A stretch of 32,000 nt of DNA from an uncultured Myxococcales bacterium (lineage in GTDB: Bacteria > Myxococcota_A > UBA9042), in the NCBI GenBank assembly GCA_903850505.1, contig CAINLT010000390.1, positions 1 to 32,000 on the forward strand, written 5' to 3'. The position numbers were made by a program, and so were the translations under genes. The notes below the pieces were generated by a model, which was given only the letters and a program-made list of their open reading frames with translations, had not been told where the DNA came from and made no database searches. Positions 14,558 through 22,577 of this stretch are shown here, in pieces. Position 1 is the first letter of the stretch; the number at the start of each line of letters is the position of its first letter.

Positions 14558-16903
14558 CTACTGGTGGTACGGCCGCACTTGCTTCAGGAACAGCGCGCGC
14601 GTCGGCCCCTCGAACTTGAACTCCATGTCCAGCGCCATCGTGCCCGGATCCTGGCCGTACAGCGGGGCAAAATGCTGCTGGACCTTGTACGCGGCACCGT
14701 AGAGCGCCGTCACTTCCGGCAGCGTCAGCAGCGCGACGCCCGGCGACAGGGACGAGAACCGCGAACGCTCGACTTGCAGGCCCGTCGGCGATGGCAGGAT
14801 GCTGAAAATCTCCGCCAGCTCGCCGTTGACCGGATTGGTCACGGATTCCTCGCCCTTCTGGACATTGACGTAATAGCCCACCGTATTGGGATCCGCGAGG
14901 TTCTGCGTGATGATCACGCCGTTGGCCTGCTCATCGGGGAAGGACGGCTGCACCACGACGCCCATGCGCACCGCCTGCTGCTCGATGTGCCAGAAGGCCC
15001 GCTCCTCAAACGCGCGGAACGTCCAGACGGACGCCCAGACCAGCCGGATCCGCGAGTGCGCCGCGTTGCCGCCCGTGCCCTTGGCCGAATACGACTCGTA
15101 CAGTCCGGCGCCGCTGAAATCCGGCAAGTCCTCGCTGTTGGTCGACGAGCGCAGCTTGACGTTGGCAGTCCCGGCGAGCGCCGTCACGCGGGTGTCCAGC
15201 TCGGTCGCGAACGCCGGATCGATGTCACCCGCCGCCACGAGCCAGTTCAGGTTGTCCAGCGCCGCCTCGCGCAGCGCCGTATCCGTTGCAAAGTTGTCGT
15301 CCTGGAGCAACCGCGCCACGTGGTCGTTGAGCGTCTCCGCGGTCGCACCTGCTGGCAGGCAAATCGCCCGCGCGGCGTCACAGACCGCAGCCGGACGGCC
15401 TTCATCCGTGCAGTTCGTCCGCGCGCCATCGCACAACTTCGGCGTCACCTGCATCGTCGCCATGTACGCCGCGTAATAGTGAAACGGCACGCCAAAGCCC
15501 TTGGGCGTGTTGTCCGGCAGCACGTGCGTCATCTCTGCGAGGTTCGCCGCCTTCACGCCAACCCGGATCGCATCGGCAAAGCCCAGCTGCGTGAAGTCGC
15601 GCAGATCCGTCGCGGCGTCATCATGCGGCGGCACGTACAGCGGCCGTTCCTGGCTCTGCCAATACGCCTTCGCTTCGTCCAGCGTCGCTTCGCGCAGCGA
15701 GAACGCGCCCTTGGCCACTTCAAAACGCACGAACTTGCCCAGCAGCGGCGCGATCCGCGGATCCGTACCCGCGCCCAGCAGCGCCATGTTCGGCGCGCCG
15801 CGCGTGTGGGCCGCCACGTTGACGTGCGCCAGCGGCGTCTGCAATTCCTCCGTTATGGTCCCGCCCACCAGCGGCGCCTGATTGGGCAGCCGCGTCAGGA
15901 CCAGCACATCGCCGCGCGACACCGGCGTGTGGCTCAGCGTCTCCGGATCGATGCGCTGCAGCTTGCCATACGCCACGCCGGGATTGAGCAGTTGCTGCTG
16001 CAGGCCGCCATACAGCTCCGTCCGCGTCAGCCACGGCGCGCCTTGCCGCAGCAGCGGCTCGGGATGCGCGGTGGCGTCGTCCTCCTGCGTGCTGCCCGCC
16101 GGGACGTAAATCAGCCGCTTGTCGCCACCGGAAAGCGCGACGAATCCTAGCCGTTCCTCGATCGCCCCGTGCGCCAGGGCGATCTGCGCAGGCGTCGCGT
16201 CATCGCTGGGAAAGAACGTCAGCGCCATCACGCCGGAAACGTCGTCCGGCAGCGACGCGCCGTGGGCGTGCAGGTTCGGGTAGTAGACAAGCGTGCCCGC
16301 CAGCGCCTGGCGATTCGCGCCGTGGTAGGTCGCGGCCTCAAACGCGTCCACCGTGCCCGGCACGCCCAGCACGTCGTGGGCAAAAGCGTAGTGCAGCGGA
16401 TGTTTGCGCGTGTTCTGGAAATAGACTTTCGGCGCCGTTTGGACGTCCGCGATGTAGAATTTGACCGACCATGCATCGCCCAGTTCCGTGTCCGCGCGAT
16501 AGGCAAATTCGCGAAAGGCTGGCTCGTCGTCCGCGCCAAAGCCCATGCTGTAGTCCGGTGTCACCTTGGCGGCTGGCAGCGCTGCAAGCGTCAAATCCAG
16601 CGACGCGCCGGAAATGGCCTGACGCAGGAACGCCCGCTCGCGCGCCTTGAGCAGGAGGTCGACCGTTGTCACGTCCGCGGCGAAATCCAGACCGCCAGCA
16701 GAGCAGGCCACGCGCGAATCGGCGGACGAAGTGGCTGGACAGGCGAGGACGACGACATCGCGCGGCGCAAAGGCGGCGACGGCGATGAACGGATCGGCGT
16801 TTGTCACGCCGACGTGGACGGCAGCAGGGGAACCCGCCGGATGACCACACGCGAAGCATGTTGCGGCGACGGCGAGAAGCCAAGCAGTTCGGAAAATCGT
16901 CAC
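14558..16903 (-). CDS. Exported PEP-synthase/glucan-dikinase-like protein
   Basis: A 781-residue protein beginning with an export signal (residues 4-18) and a lipobox-like CFAC (Cys19). The first 330 residues are a beta-rich region I do not recognise. A phosphohistidine-domain-like block follows at about 331-375 (GGTITEELQTPLAHVNVAAH, with His360), closest to the LSHVSVRARN type of glucan water dikinases. The C-terminal 330 residues look like the PPDK N-terminal ATP-grasp domain: VGVKAANLAEM (448-458), VKLRSSTNSEDLPDFSGAGL (582-601), VWASVWTFRAFEER (622-635) and FLKQVRPY (772-779). The order (phosphohistidine domain before ATP-grasp) matches glucan dikinases. The start is GTG at 16903 after GAGCGAG. 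Catalysis outside the cytoplasm would need an unknown phosphoryl donor; a binding role is possible. Confidence 0.75.
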   Translation of the reverse strand: MTIFRTAWLLAVAATCFACGHPAGSPAAVHVGVTNADPFIAVAAFAPRDVVVLACPATSSADSRVACSAGGLDFAADVTTVDLLLKARERAFLRQAISGASLDLTLAALPAAKVTPDYSMGFGADDEPAFREFAYRADTELGDAWSVKFYIADVQTAPKVYFQNTRKHPLHYAFAHDVLGVPGTVDAFEAATYHGANRQALAGTLVYYPNLHAHGASLPDDVSGVMALTFFPSDDATPAQIALAHGAIEERLGFVALSGGDKRLIYVPAGSTQEDDATAHPEPLLRQGAPWLTRTELYGGLQQQLLNPGVAYGKLQRIDPETLSHTPVSRGDVLVLTRLPNQAPLVGGTITEELQTPLAHVNVAAHTRGAPNMALLGAGTDPRIAPLLGKFVRFEVAKGAFSLREATLDEAKAYWQSQERPLYVPPHDDAATDLRDFTQLGFADAIRVGVKAANLAEMTHVLPDNTPKGFGVPFHYYAAYMATMQVTPKLCDGARTNCTDEGRPAAVCDAARAICLPAGATAETLNDHVARLLQDDNFATDTALREAALDNLNWLVAAGDIDPAFATELDTRVTALAGTANVKLRSSTNSEDLPDFSGAGLYESYSAKGTGGNAAHSRIRLVWASVWTFRAFEERAFWHIEQQAVRMGVVVQPSFPDEQANGVIITQNLADPNTVGYYVNVQKGEESVTNPVNGELAEIFSILPSPTGLQVERSRFSSLSPGVALLTLPEVTALYGAAYKVQQHFAPLYGQDPGTMALDMEFKFEGPTRALFLKQVRPYHQ

Positions 16904-17003
16904 GGCTCGCTCACGCGCGGGCGCAGGTGCAGACGCGCCACATCCGCAAGTCTATGCCTGCGGCGCGCGGACTCAAGCGCCCGCGTCACAGGCTGGCCAT
17001 GAC

Positions 17004-18125
17004 TCAGTTGCTGTTGCAGTTCAGCGCGTCGCTCAGGCACTTGCTGCCGGCGCAGCTCTGGCAGGCGCTGCCCGTGCAGCCGGCGCAATTCTTCTGCATG
17101 CACGGAGCGAGCTTGGCGAACGCCTCGGCGCCGCCGGACGTGGCTTTGTGCAGGCAGTTCATGATGCACGCGGACTGGGTTGCACCGGCGGCGCAGGCGC
17201 CGACGCACGTGGCGGTGTCGACGCAGCCGGTCGAGCCAGTCGGGGTCGCGCAGGTGATGGTCGGGGCGAGGCACTTGTCGGCGCCACTGGTATTGACGCA
17301 GTCCAGGAGCGCGAGCAACTGCGTCTGCGCGGTGCCGCTGCCATTGCCGTAGCATGCGCCCTGGCACGTGGTGTCGGCGCTCGCGCACTTGCCGATGCAG
17401 TCCTGCACGTCGTAGCACGAGCCGCTGCCGGTCTTGCCATCGGCGAGGCAGCTCAGCGATTCCTTGGCGCACGGCTCGGTCTTGCCGCCGTTGGCGTTGA
17501 CGCAGGCACTCAGCGCCTTGAACTGCGTCTCGCTGGCTTTGTCGATGGCGTTGTAGCAGGCGGCTTGGCAGGTGAAGCGCTCGGCGGCGTTGTCGCAGCC
17601 GGTCAGGCAGCCGAGGATCGTGCTGCAGCCTTTGGTGCCCGGCGTCGCGCCCTGTTCCCAGCAACCAATGAGCTCGTTGGGGCAATCCGAGGCAGCGCAA
17701 TCGTCCATGCACTTCTGCGTCGGCGGCGTCGCGCCCGCGCACTTGCCCTGGAGGCACTTCTTGACCGAGCAGTCCAGCAGCGCGGCGGCTGTGGGCGCGG
17801 CATCCGTCGCCGTCGCGTTGGCGCACGTCGCGCCGCACGTGGCCGTCCAGTTGGCCTTGCACGCGTCGATCGCGCATTGGGACGCGGCAATGCACGTCTT
17901 CAGCGTCGCGGGCTGCGGAACGTCGGCGGCCACATCGGCCTTGGTTCCCGTGTCGGTCAACGCGCCATCGGCGCCCACCGTGGCATCGGTCGGCGTGCTG
18001 ACGTCGCCCAGACTCGTGCCATCCAGACCGTAGTAAGTGCCACCGCCGCCACCGCCGTTGGAGGTTGAGCCACAGGCGACGAGACCCAAAGAAGCGAGCA
18101 CCAGAACAACGACTTGACGCATCAT
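17004..18125 (-). CDS. Lipoprotein with four tandem Cys-rich repeats
   Basis: A 373-residue protein. The signal peptide ends in LVAC (Cys18 lipidated). A Gly/Asp/Thr-rich linker runs to about residue 75. The rest holds four copies of a repeat with Cys spacing C-x5/6-C-x3/4-C-x6/8-C-x3-C-x17-C: copies begin at Cys78, Cys167, Cys237 and Cys301. The 17-residue gap before the last Cys is the same in all four. A variant Cys cluster lies between the first two copies (139-155), and a Cys-rich tail ends the protein (CAGCTGSACQSCAGSKC). Such repeats are likely disulfide-bonded and surface exposed. Function is unknown. ATG 18125 (or 18122) follows AGAGGGA. It is 100 bases from the dikinase-like gene and divergent from mrdA. 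Confidence 0.78.
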   Translation of the reverse strand: MMRQVVVLVLASLGLVACGSTSNGGGGGGTYYGLDGTSLGDVSTPTDATVGADGALTDTGTKADVAADVPQPATLKTCIAASQCAIDACKANWTATCGATCANATATDAAPTAAALLDCSVKKCLQGKCAGATPPTQKCMDDCAASDCPNELIGCWEQGATPGTKGCSTILGCLTGCDNAAERFTCQAACYNAIDKASETQFKALSACVNANGGKTEPCAKESLSCLADGKTGSGSCYDVQDCIGKCASADTTCQGACYGNGSGTAQTQLLALLDCVNTSGADKCLAPTITCATPTGSTGCVDTATCVGACAAGATQSACIMNCLHKATSGGAEAFAKLAPCMQKNCAGCTGSACQSCAGSKCLSDALNCNSN

Positions 18126-18244
18126 CGATTCCCTCTGTCCCGCCGCAATGCCGGGAATTACGGTATCCTACACGCCCGGTGAATCATCGCCAGTGGGTCG
18201 GCGGGCGTCCGCGCAATTTTGCACGTTTGCGCCACTTTGCCCCG

Positions 18245-18264
18245 CAACCGCAACGTTGCGGTTG
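18245..18264. promoter_or_regulatory. Perfect 20-bp palindrome upstream of mrdA
   Basis: The sequence CAACCGCAACGTTGCGGTTG is a perfect palindrome with no spacer, in the 193-base gap between the divergent Cys-repeat lipoprotein and mrdA. It overlaps by three bases a TTGACC that could serve as a -35 (18262-18267), with a weak -10 (GACACT) 17 bases further on. The arm recurs at 11590-11599 upstream of the mreC cluster. A dimeric regulator site is the most natural reading; the regulator is unknown. Confidence 0.5.
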
Positions 18265-18318
18265 ACCCGCTGCCGTCGGCATCAGACACTCGTGGGCCCG
18301 CCCGCGGCGCAACAACCG

Positions 18319-20679
18319 ATGACTGTCCTTGGCCCTTCCCACGACGCGCAACGCTTTCATGCCCGCAATCGCCTGGCGATGGCCGGTGTTTTTGTCGCCG
18401 TGCTGGTGCTGATCGCCCGACTTGTGATCGTCCAGGGCCTGATGGGCGCCAACTACGAGAAGATCGCGACGATTGAGCGCGTGGGCAAAGTGCGGTCCCA
18501 GGCACCGCGCGGCCAGATCAAAGGTTCGGACGGCACCGTGCTGGCGCGCAACCTGGAGAGCCATTCGCTGGAACTGCTGCCGGCAAAGGTCAAGACCGAC
18601 CGCGTGGCGGCGATTGTGGGCCGGCTGCGCGACCTGCTGGACATGACGGACAGCGAAGTGCAGGAGCTGCGCGCTGAGCTGGTGCGCGACGCGGATCCGC
18701 GCAAGCGTCAGCCACTGGTTGTGCGGCGCGATCTGGTTTCCACGCATTGTCCATATGATTCCAGCCAGTTGGAGCTGACGTCCGAAGTCGAATACCGCTT
18801 CTGCCCGGTCTGCGGCCGCAATTTCGAGCCGATCCCCGCGCGGAAAGCCTGCCCGTTTGACCAGCGCAAGCTGCAATCGGTTCCCGGCGGCGACGGAATG
18901 CGCTGCTCCTCGTGCGAACGCGAGTTCTCGTCAGCGGACCTCTGCCCGTATGACCACCACGCGCTGCATCACGGCCACCACAACCTCAAGTGCCCGCTGT
19001 GCCAGCGCACGTTCAACGATGAAGTGGCGGTCCTGCGCGCCAACTTGCATCTGCTGCCGGAGGCGCGGCTGCAGTCGGAAATCCAGCGTGAGTACCCGTT
19101 TCGCTATCTGGCGAGTCACCTGCTGGGCTACGTCGGCTACGTGACGGACGCGGACCGCGCGCCGCTGCTGCCGTGGCTGCCGCCGCGCTATGCGTTGACC
19201 GACCGCGTGGGGCGCACGGGCCTGGAACGGGCGTTTGATCAGGCGCTGCGTGGCATTGACGGCGAGCAGGTTGTCGTGCGGCGTTCCGGCGCCGATGAGA
19301 GTGCCAAGGGCATGGACGATCTGATAGCCGGCCTGCAGCCGCGGCCGATTGTGCCTGGGTTGACGCTGCGGCTGACGCTGGATTTGGAGTTGCAGCGCGT
19401 CGCGAAAGTGGCGATGAAGGACGTGTTCTCCGGCGCGGCGGTGGTGATCGACGCGCGATCGGGCGAAGTGCTTGCGCTCTACTCCAAGCCGAGCTTTGAC
19501 CCGAATACGATGTCCGGCAAGCGCGCGCCGCACGGCAAGACCGGCTCCGACACGGCGGCCTATGCGCCGCTGCTCGACAAGGCCATCCACGCGTTTCCGC
19601 CCGCGTCGACCTTCAAGATCGTGGCGGCGATCGCGGCGCTGGAAGAGAACATCGTCAATCCTGCGACGACGTTTCACTGCCCGGGCTACTACGATTTTGG
19701 CGGTCGGCGCTTTCACTGCCACTCCAAGCGCGGGCACGGCGACGTCAACCTGCGGGAGGCGATCCGCTCGTCGTGCGACGTCTATTTCTACCATCTGGGC
19801 GAGCTGCTCGGCCTGGATCGCCTGGAATCCTGGGCGCGCAAGCTGGGCTACGGCGAGCTGACCGGCATCGAAATCCATGAAGCGCAGGGCCGACTGCCGA
19901 CGCGCGAGTGGTATGCGCAGCACGTGAAGGGCGGCTACTACCCGGGCTTTGCGCTGTCGACGGCGGTGGGTCAGAAGGACGTGACGGCGACGCCGCTGCA
20001 GGTGGCGCGGGTGTATTCGGCGCTGGGACGCGACGGTATTTTGCCCAACGTGACGCTGGTGCAGGGCTTTGAAGGCCCGGACGGCAAGCTGTTGCCGCGC
20101 CTGCCGCGCCCGGAAGGTCGCGACTTGCCGGTGAAGGCGTCCACGCTGCGCTTTATCCGCAACGCGCTGCTGGCCGTGGTGAATGACGAAGGCGGCACGG
20201 CGTACAGCAGCCAGCCGACCAACGTGGTGCTCGCGGGCAAGACGGGCACGGCGCAGGCGGCGCAACGGCCTCGGCCGGACATGATCGAGCGGTTGAAGGC
20301 GGATCCCCTGGCGCTCGGCCGGCTGACGACGTGGATGCAGAACGATCACGCGTGGTTTGTCGGCTACGCGCCGGCGGAAGACCCGGAGATCACCGTGGCG
20401 GTCTTTGTTGAACACGGCGGCTCGGGTGGCCACAACGCTGCGCCGATTGCCGTGAAGATTGTGGAATCGTGGTTCGCGCGCCATCCGCACGCCAAGGCTG
20501 TGGATGCGCCGACGGGCAAGGGGCGCCGGAAAGCGGTGAACCCGGAAGAGTTGGATGAAACGCCGATCGCCGACCCCGAGTCGGTGCCGACTGTGCCGCC
20601 AGAAGACGATCCCGCCAACCGACCGGCCGGTGAACCACGCGAAGCGCCGGGCGGATCTGCCGACGAGGTGCTGCCGTGA
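18319..20679 (+). CDS. mrdA: Penicillin-binding protein 2 with an inserted triple zinc-ribbon-like domain
   Basis: A 786-residue class B PBP, the elongasome transpeptidase. One membrane helix at about 19-40 precedes RGQIKGSDGTVLARN (64-78). Transpeptidase motifs are intact: SxxK at 430-433 (PPASTFK), SCD at 485-487 and KTGT at 641-644. Between QPLVVRRDLV (131-140) and NDEVAVLRANLHLLPE (233-248), where ordinary PBP2 is continuous, there are about 92 extra residues with CPYD (144), CPVCGRNF (162), CPFD (178), CSSCEREF (196), CPYD (209) and CPLCQRTF (225). The pedestal then resumes with FRYLASHLLGYVGYV. The C-terminal tail (about 725-786) is Pro/Glu-rich. ATG 18319 is preferred, although its ribosome site is weak; the open frame runs upstream to 18148. 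Its stop overlaps the next start (GTGA). Confidence 0.93.
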   Translation: MTVLGPSHDAQRFHARNRLAMAGVFVAVLVLIARLVIVQGLMGANYEKIATIERVGKVRSQAPRGQIKGSDGTVLARNLESHSLELLPAKVKTDRVAAIVGRLRDLLDMTDSEVQELRAELVRDADPRKRQPLVVRRDLVSTHCPYDSSQLELTSEVEYRFCPVCGRNFEPIPARKACPFDQRKLQSVPGGDGMRCSSCEREFSSADLCPYDHHALHHGHHNLKCPLCQRTFNDEVAVLRANLHLLPEARLQSEIQREYPFRYLASHLLGYVGYVTDADRAPLLPWLPPRYALTDRVGRTGLERAFDQALRGIDGEQVVVRRSGADESAKGMDDLIAGLQPRPIVPGLTLRLTLDLELQRVAKVAMKDVFSGAAVVIDARSGEVLALYSKPSFDPNTMSGKRAPHGKTGSDTAAYAPLLDKAIHAFPPASTFKIVAAIAALEENIVNPATTFHCPGYYDFGGRRFHCHSKRGHGDVNLREAIRSSCDVYFYHLGELLGLDRLESWARKLGYGELTGIEIHEAQGRLPTREWYAQHVKGGYYPGFALSTAVGQKDVTATPLQVARVYSALGRDGILPNVTLVQGFEGPDGKLLPRLPRPEGRDLPVKASTLRFIRNALLAVVNDEGGTAYSSQPTNVVLAGKTGTAQAAQRPRPDMIERLKADPLALGRLTTWMQNDHAWFVGYAPAEDPEITVAVFVEHGGSGGHNAAPIAVKIVESWFARHPHAKAVDAPTGKGRRKAVNPEELDETPIADPESVPTVPPEDDPANRPAGEPREAPGGSADEVLP
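18748..19017 (+). other. Triple zinc-ribbon-like insertion encoded within mrdA
   Basis: This segment encodes residues 144-233 of the PBP2. Three CPxD motifs (Cys144, 178, 209, each followed by xxxL) alternate with three CxxC motifs (162/165, 196/199, 225/228, each followed by xRxF). The order CPxD-CxxC-CPxD-CxxC-CPxD-CxxC, with spacing of 17, 12, 17, 9 and 15 residues, fits CxxC-CPxD zinc ribbons as seen in many myxobacterial cytoplasmic proteins. The third part is also His-rich (HHALHHGHH). By PBP2 topology it should be periplasmic. Metal binding is inferred, not shown. Confidence 0.75.
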
Positions 20680-21434
20680 TTCTCACTGCCCAGGACGCCC
20701 TCATCGTCGCGGCCGCCATGACCGGCGGCGCCATCAACAGCGTCGCGGGCGGCGGCAGCTTCTTCACGTTCCCCGCGTTGGTCATGGGCGGCCTCGCGCC
20801 CATCGCCGCCAACGCCACGAGCACCGTCGCGCTGTGGCCCGGCAGCCTCGCCAGCACATGGGCCTACCGCAAGGACGTCAGCAGCCACGGCGGGCAATTG
20901 CCGCAGCTCGCGTTCGTGAGCCTGTTGGGAGGCCTCCTCGGCGCCATCCTTCTGTTGTGGACCCGCAACGAGACTTTTGCCCGCATCGTGCCTTGGCTGC
21001 TCCTCACCGCGACGCTGCTCTTCGCCATCTCGGGCCGCGCCGTGACCTTCCTCCGCGCCCACAGCCGCGGCGCGATCCATCCGTACGCGATGCTCGGCGG
21101 CCAGTTCGTCATCGCCATCTACGGCGGCTACTTTGGCGGCGGCATGGGCATCCTGATGCTCGCCGTCTACGCGCTCGCGGGCTTGAACGACATCCACGCC
21201 ATGAACGGCCTGAAGTCCCTCCTCGGCGCGGCCATCAACGCCGCCGCGGTCGTCACGTTCATCGTCGCGGGCGTCGTGCAGTGGCGGCCGGCGCTGCTGA
21301 TGGTGGCGGGATCGCTCGTGGGCGGGTATTTTGGCGCGCGTCTCGCCAAGCGGGTCGATGCCGCCCGCGTCAGGCAATTCGTGATCGCCACCGGCGCGGT
21401 CATGACCGTCAAGTTCTTCTTCGCCCACGCGTAA
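20676..21434 (+). CDS. TSUP-family (TauE/SafE-like) membrane transporter
   Basis: A 252-residue polytopic protein with about eight hydrophobic helices. The two halves show the family repeats: GGAINSVAGGGSFFTFPALV with ANATSTVALWPGSLAS in the first, and GGYFGGGMGILMLAVY with NGLKSLLGAAINAAAV in the second. TSUP proteins export sulfite, sulfoacetate or related organic anions, or take up sulfur compounds; the substrate here cannot be told. The start is GTG at 20676, overlapping the mrdA stop in GTGA, which implies translational coupling. The next gene is rodA, 12 bases on. A transporter of this family between the PBP2 and RodA genes is unusual in my experience. Confidence 0.88.
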   Translation: MILTAQDALIVAAAMTGGAINSVAGGGSFFTFPALVMGGLAPIAANATSTVALWPGSLASTWAYRKDVSSHGGQLPQLAFVSLLGGLLGAILLLWTRNETFARIVPWLLLTATLLFAISGRAVTFLRAHSRGAIHPYAMLGGQFVIAIYGGYFGGGMGILMLAVYALAGLNDIHAMNGLKSLLGAAINAAAVVTFIVAGVVQWRPALLMVAGSLVGGYFGARLAKRVDAARVRQFVIATGAVMTVKFFFAHA

Positions 21435-21446
21435 GGTTGCCTGCTG

Positions 21447-22577
21447 ATGTCCGACCTCGCCCGCATGCGCCAGCCCTCGACCCTCATCGGGTTGTTTTGC
21501 GTGCTCGGGCTCTGCGCCATCGCGATTGAGAACCTCCACTTCGCCGACTCCATGCTCGGCACGACCTACCACCGTTCGCAGACCATCTGGATCGTCGTCG
21601 GCCTCATCGGCGCGGGCGTCACCGCGCGCTTGGACATGCAGTTCGTGCGCCGCGTCAGCCCGTTCGTGTACGCGCTGCTTGTCGTCTTGCTCTTCGCGGT
21701 GTTGTTCTTTGGCCGGGAGATCAACTACTCCAAGCGCTGGCTGGAGCTGGGCCCCGCCAACATCCAGCCCAGTGAATTCATGAAGATGTCGATCGCGCTG
21801 ATGCTCGCGGACTGGTTTGACAAGAAGCGCAGCCAAACGCCCTGGAAGCTGCGGCAACTGCTGATCCCCGTGCTGTTGATCGGCATGCCCGTGGCGCTCA
21901 TCAACCGCGAACCGGATTTGGGCACGTCGGTGTGTGTCGCGCTGATCGCGCTTGGTGTGTTGCTGTACGACGGCGTGCAGCGCCGCACGCTGGTGATGGC
22001 GCTGTGTGTTGCGTTGATCAGCGTGGGTCTCGCGTGGAAGTTTGACGTCATCCGCGACTACCAGAAAGGCCGCGCGGAGACCTGGTGGCACGCCATGCAG
22101 GACGACGACAAGACGCCCGACACCGGGCAGGGCGGCGCCAATCGCGACAACTGGCAGGCGGAGAAAGCGCTCTGGGCCGTTGGTTCCGGACGCGTCGCTG
22201 GCCGGGGCGATGACGAAGCCCGCGTCTCGGTCCTCCGCCACGTGCCATTCGTCCACACGGACTTCGCGCTCGCCTGCTTCGCCGAACGCTGGGGCCTCAT
22301 CGGCTGCATCTTCCTCTTTGGCCTCTACCTCGGACTGGTCTGGTGGGCGCTCCACATCGCCGACCGCGCCCAGGAACGCTTTGACGCGCTGCTCGCGATC
22401 GGTATCGCCGGTCTGGTCTTTTGGCAGTTCTTCATCAACGCCGGCATGGTCATCGGCCTGCTGCCCGTTGTCGGCGTCACGTTGCCGCTCCTGAGCTACG
22501 GCGGTTCATCCGCCCTGACGGTGCTCATCGGCGCGGGCTTCCTCCTGAACATCGCGCTGCGGCGCAAGGCCCGATGA
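21447..22577 (+). CDS. rodA: Rod shape-determining SEDS glycosyltransferase RodA
   Basis: A 376-residue SEDS protein, the peptidoglycan polymerase that pairs with PBP2 in the elongasome. It has about ten hydrophobic helices. Family motifs are WLELGPANIQPSEFMK (98-113), REPDLGTSV (154-162), VHTDFALACFAERWG (269-283; the Asp of HTDF is the expected catalytic residue), INAGMVIGLLPVVGVTLP (330-347) and LLSYGGSSAL (348-357). The large extracytoplasmic loop (about 200-268) is Asp- and Gln-rich; its GSGRVAGRGD replaces the usual GSGG-x-x-GKG, a mild deviation. ATG 21447 has only a weak upstream site. The stop overlaps the next start (ATGA). It sits with mrdA as in most rod-shaped bacteria. Confidence 0.95.
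   Translation: MSDLARMRQPSTLIGLFCVLGLCAIAIENLHFADSMLGTTYHRSQTIWIVVGLIGAGVTARLDMQFVRRVSPFVYALLVVLLFAVLFFGREINYSKRWLELGPANIQPSEFMKMSIALMLADWFDKKRSQTPWKLRQLLIPVLLIGMPVALINREPDLGTSVCVALIALGVLLYDGVQRRTLVMALCVALISVGLAWKFDVIRDYQKGRAETWWHAMQDDDKTPDTGQGGANRDNWQAEKALWAVGSGRVAGRGDDEARVSVLRHVPFVHTDFALACFAERWGLIGCIFLFGLYLGLVWWALHIADRAQERFDALLAIGIAGLVFWQFFINAGMVIGLLPVVGVTLPLLSYGGSSALTVLIGAGFLLNIALRRKAR

Noticed and set aside
18148..18318. Upstream extension of the PBP2 frame (57 more residues)
   Set aside because: It would cover the palindrome and putative promoter, adds a Cys/Arg-rich segment unlike any PBP2, and has no ribosome site; ATG 18319 gives the normal short cytoplasmic N-terminus.
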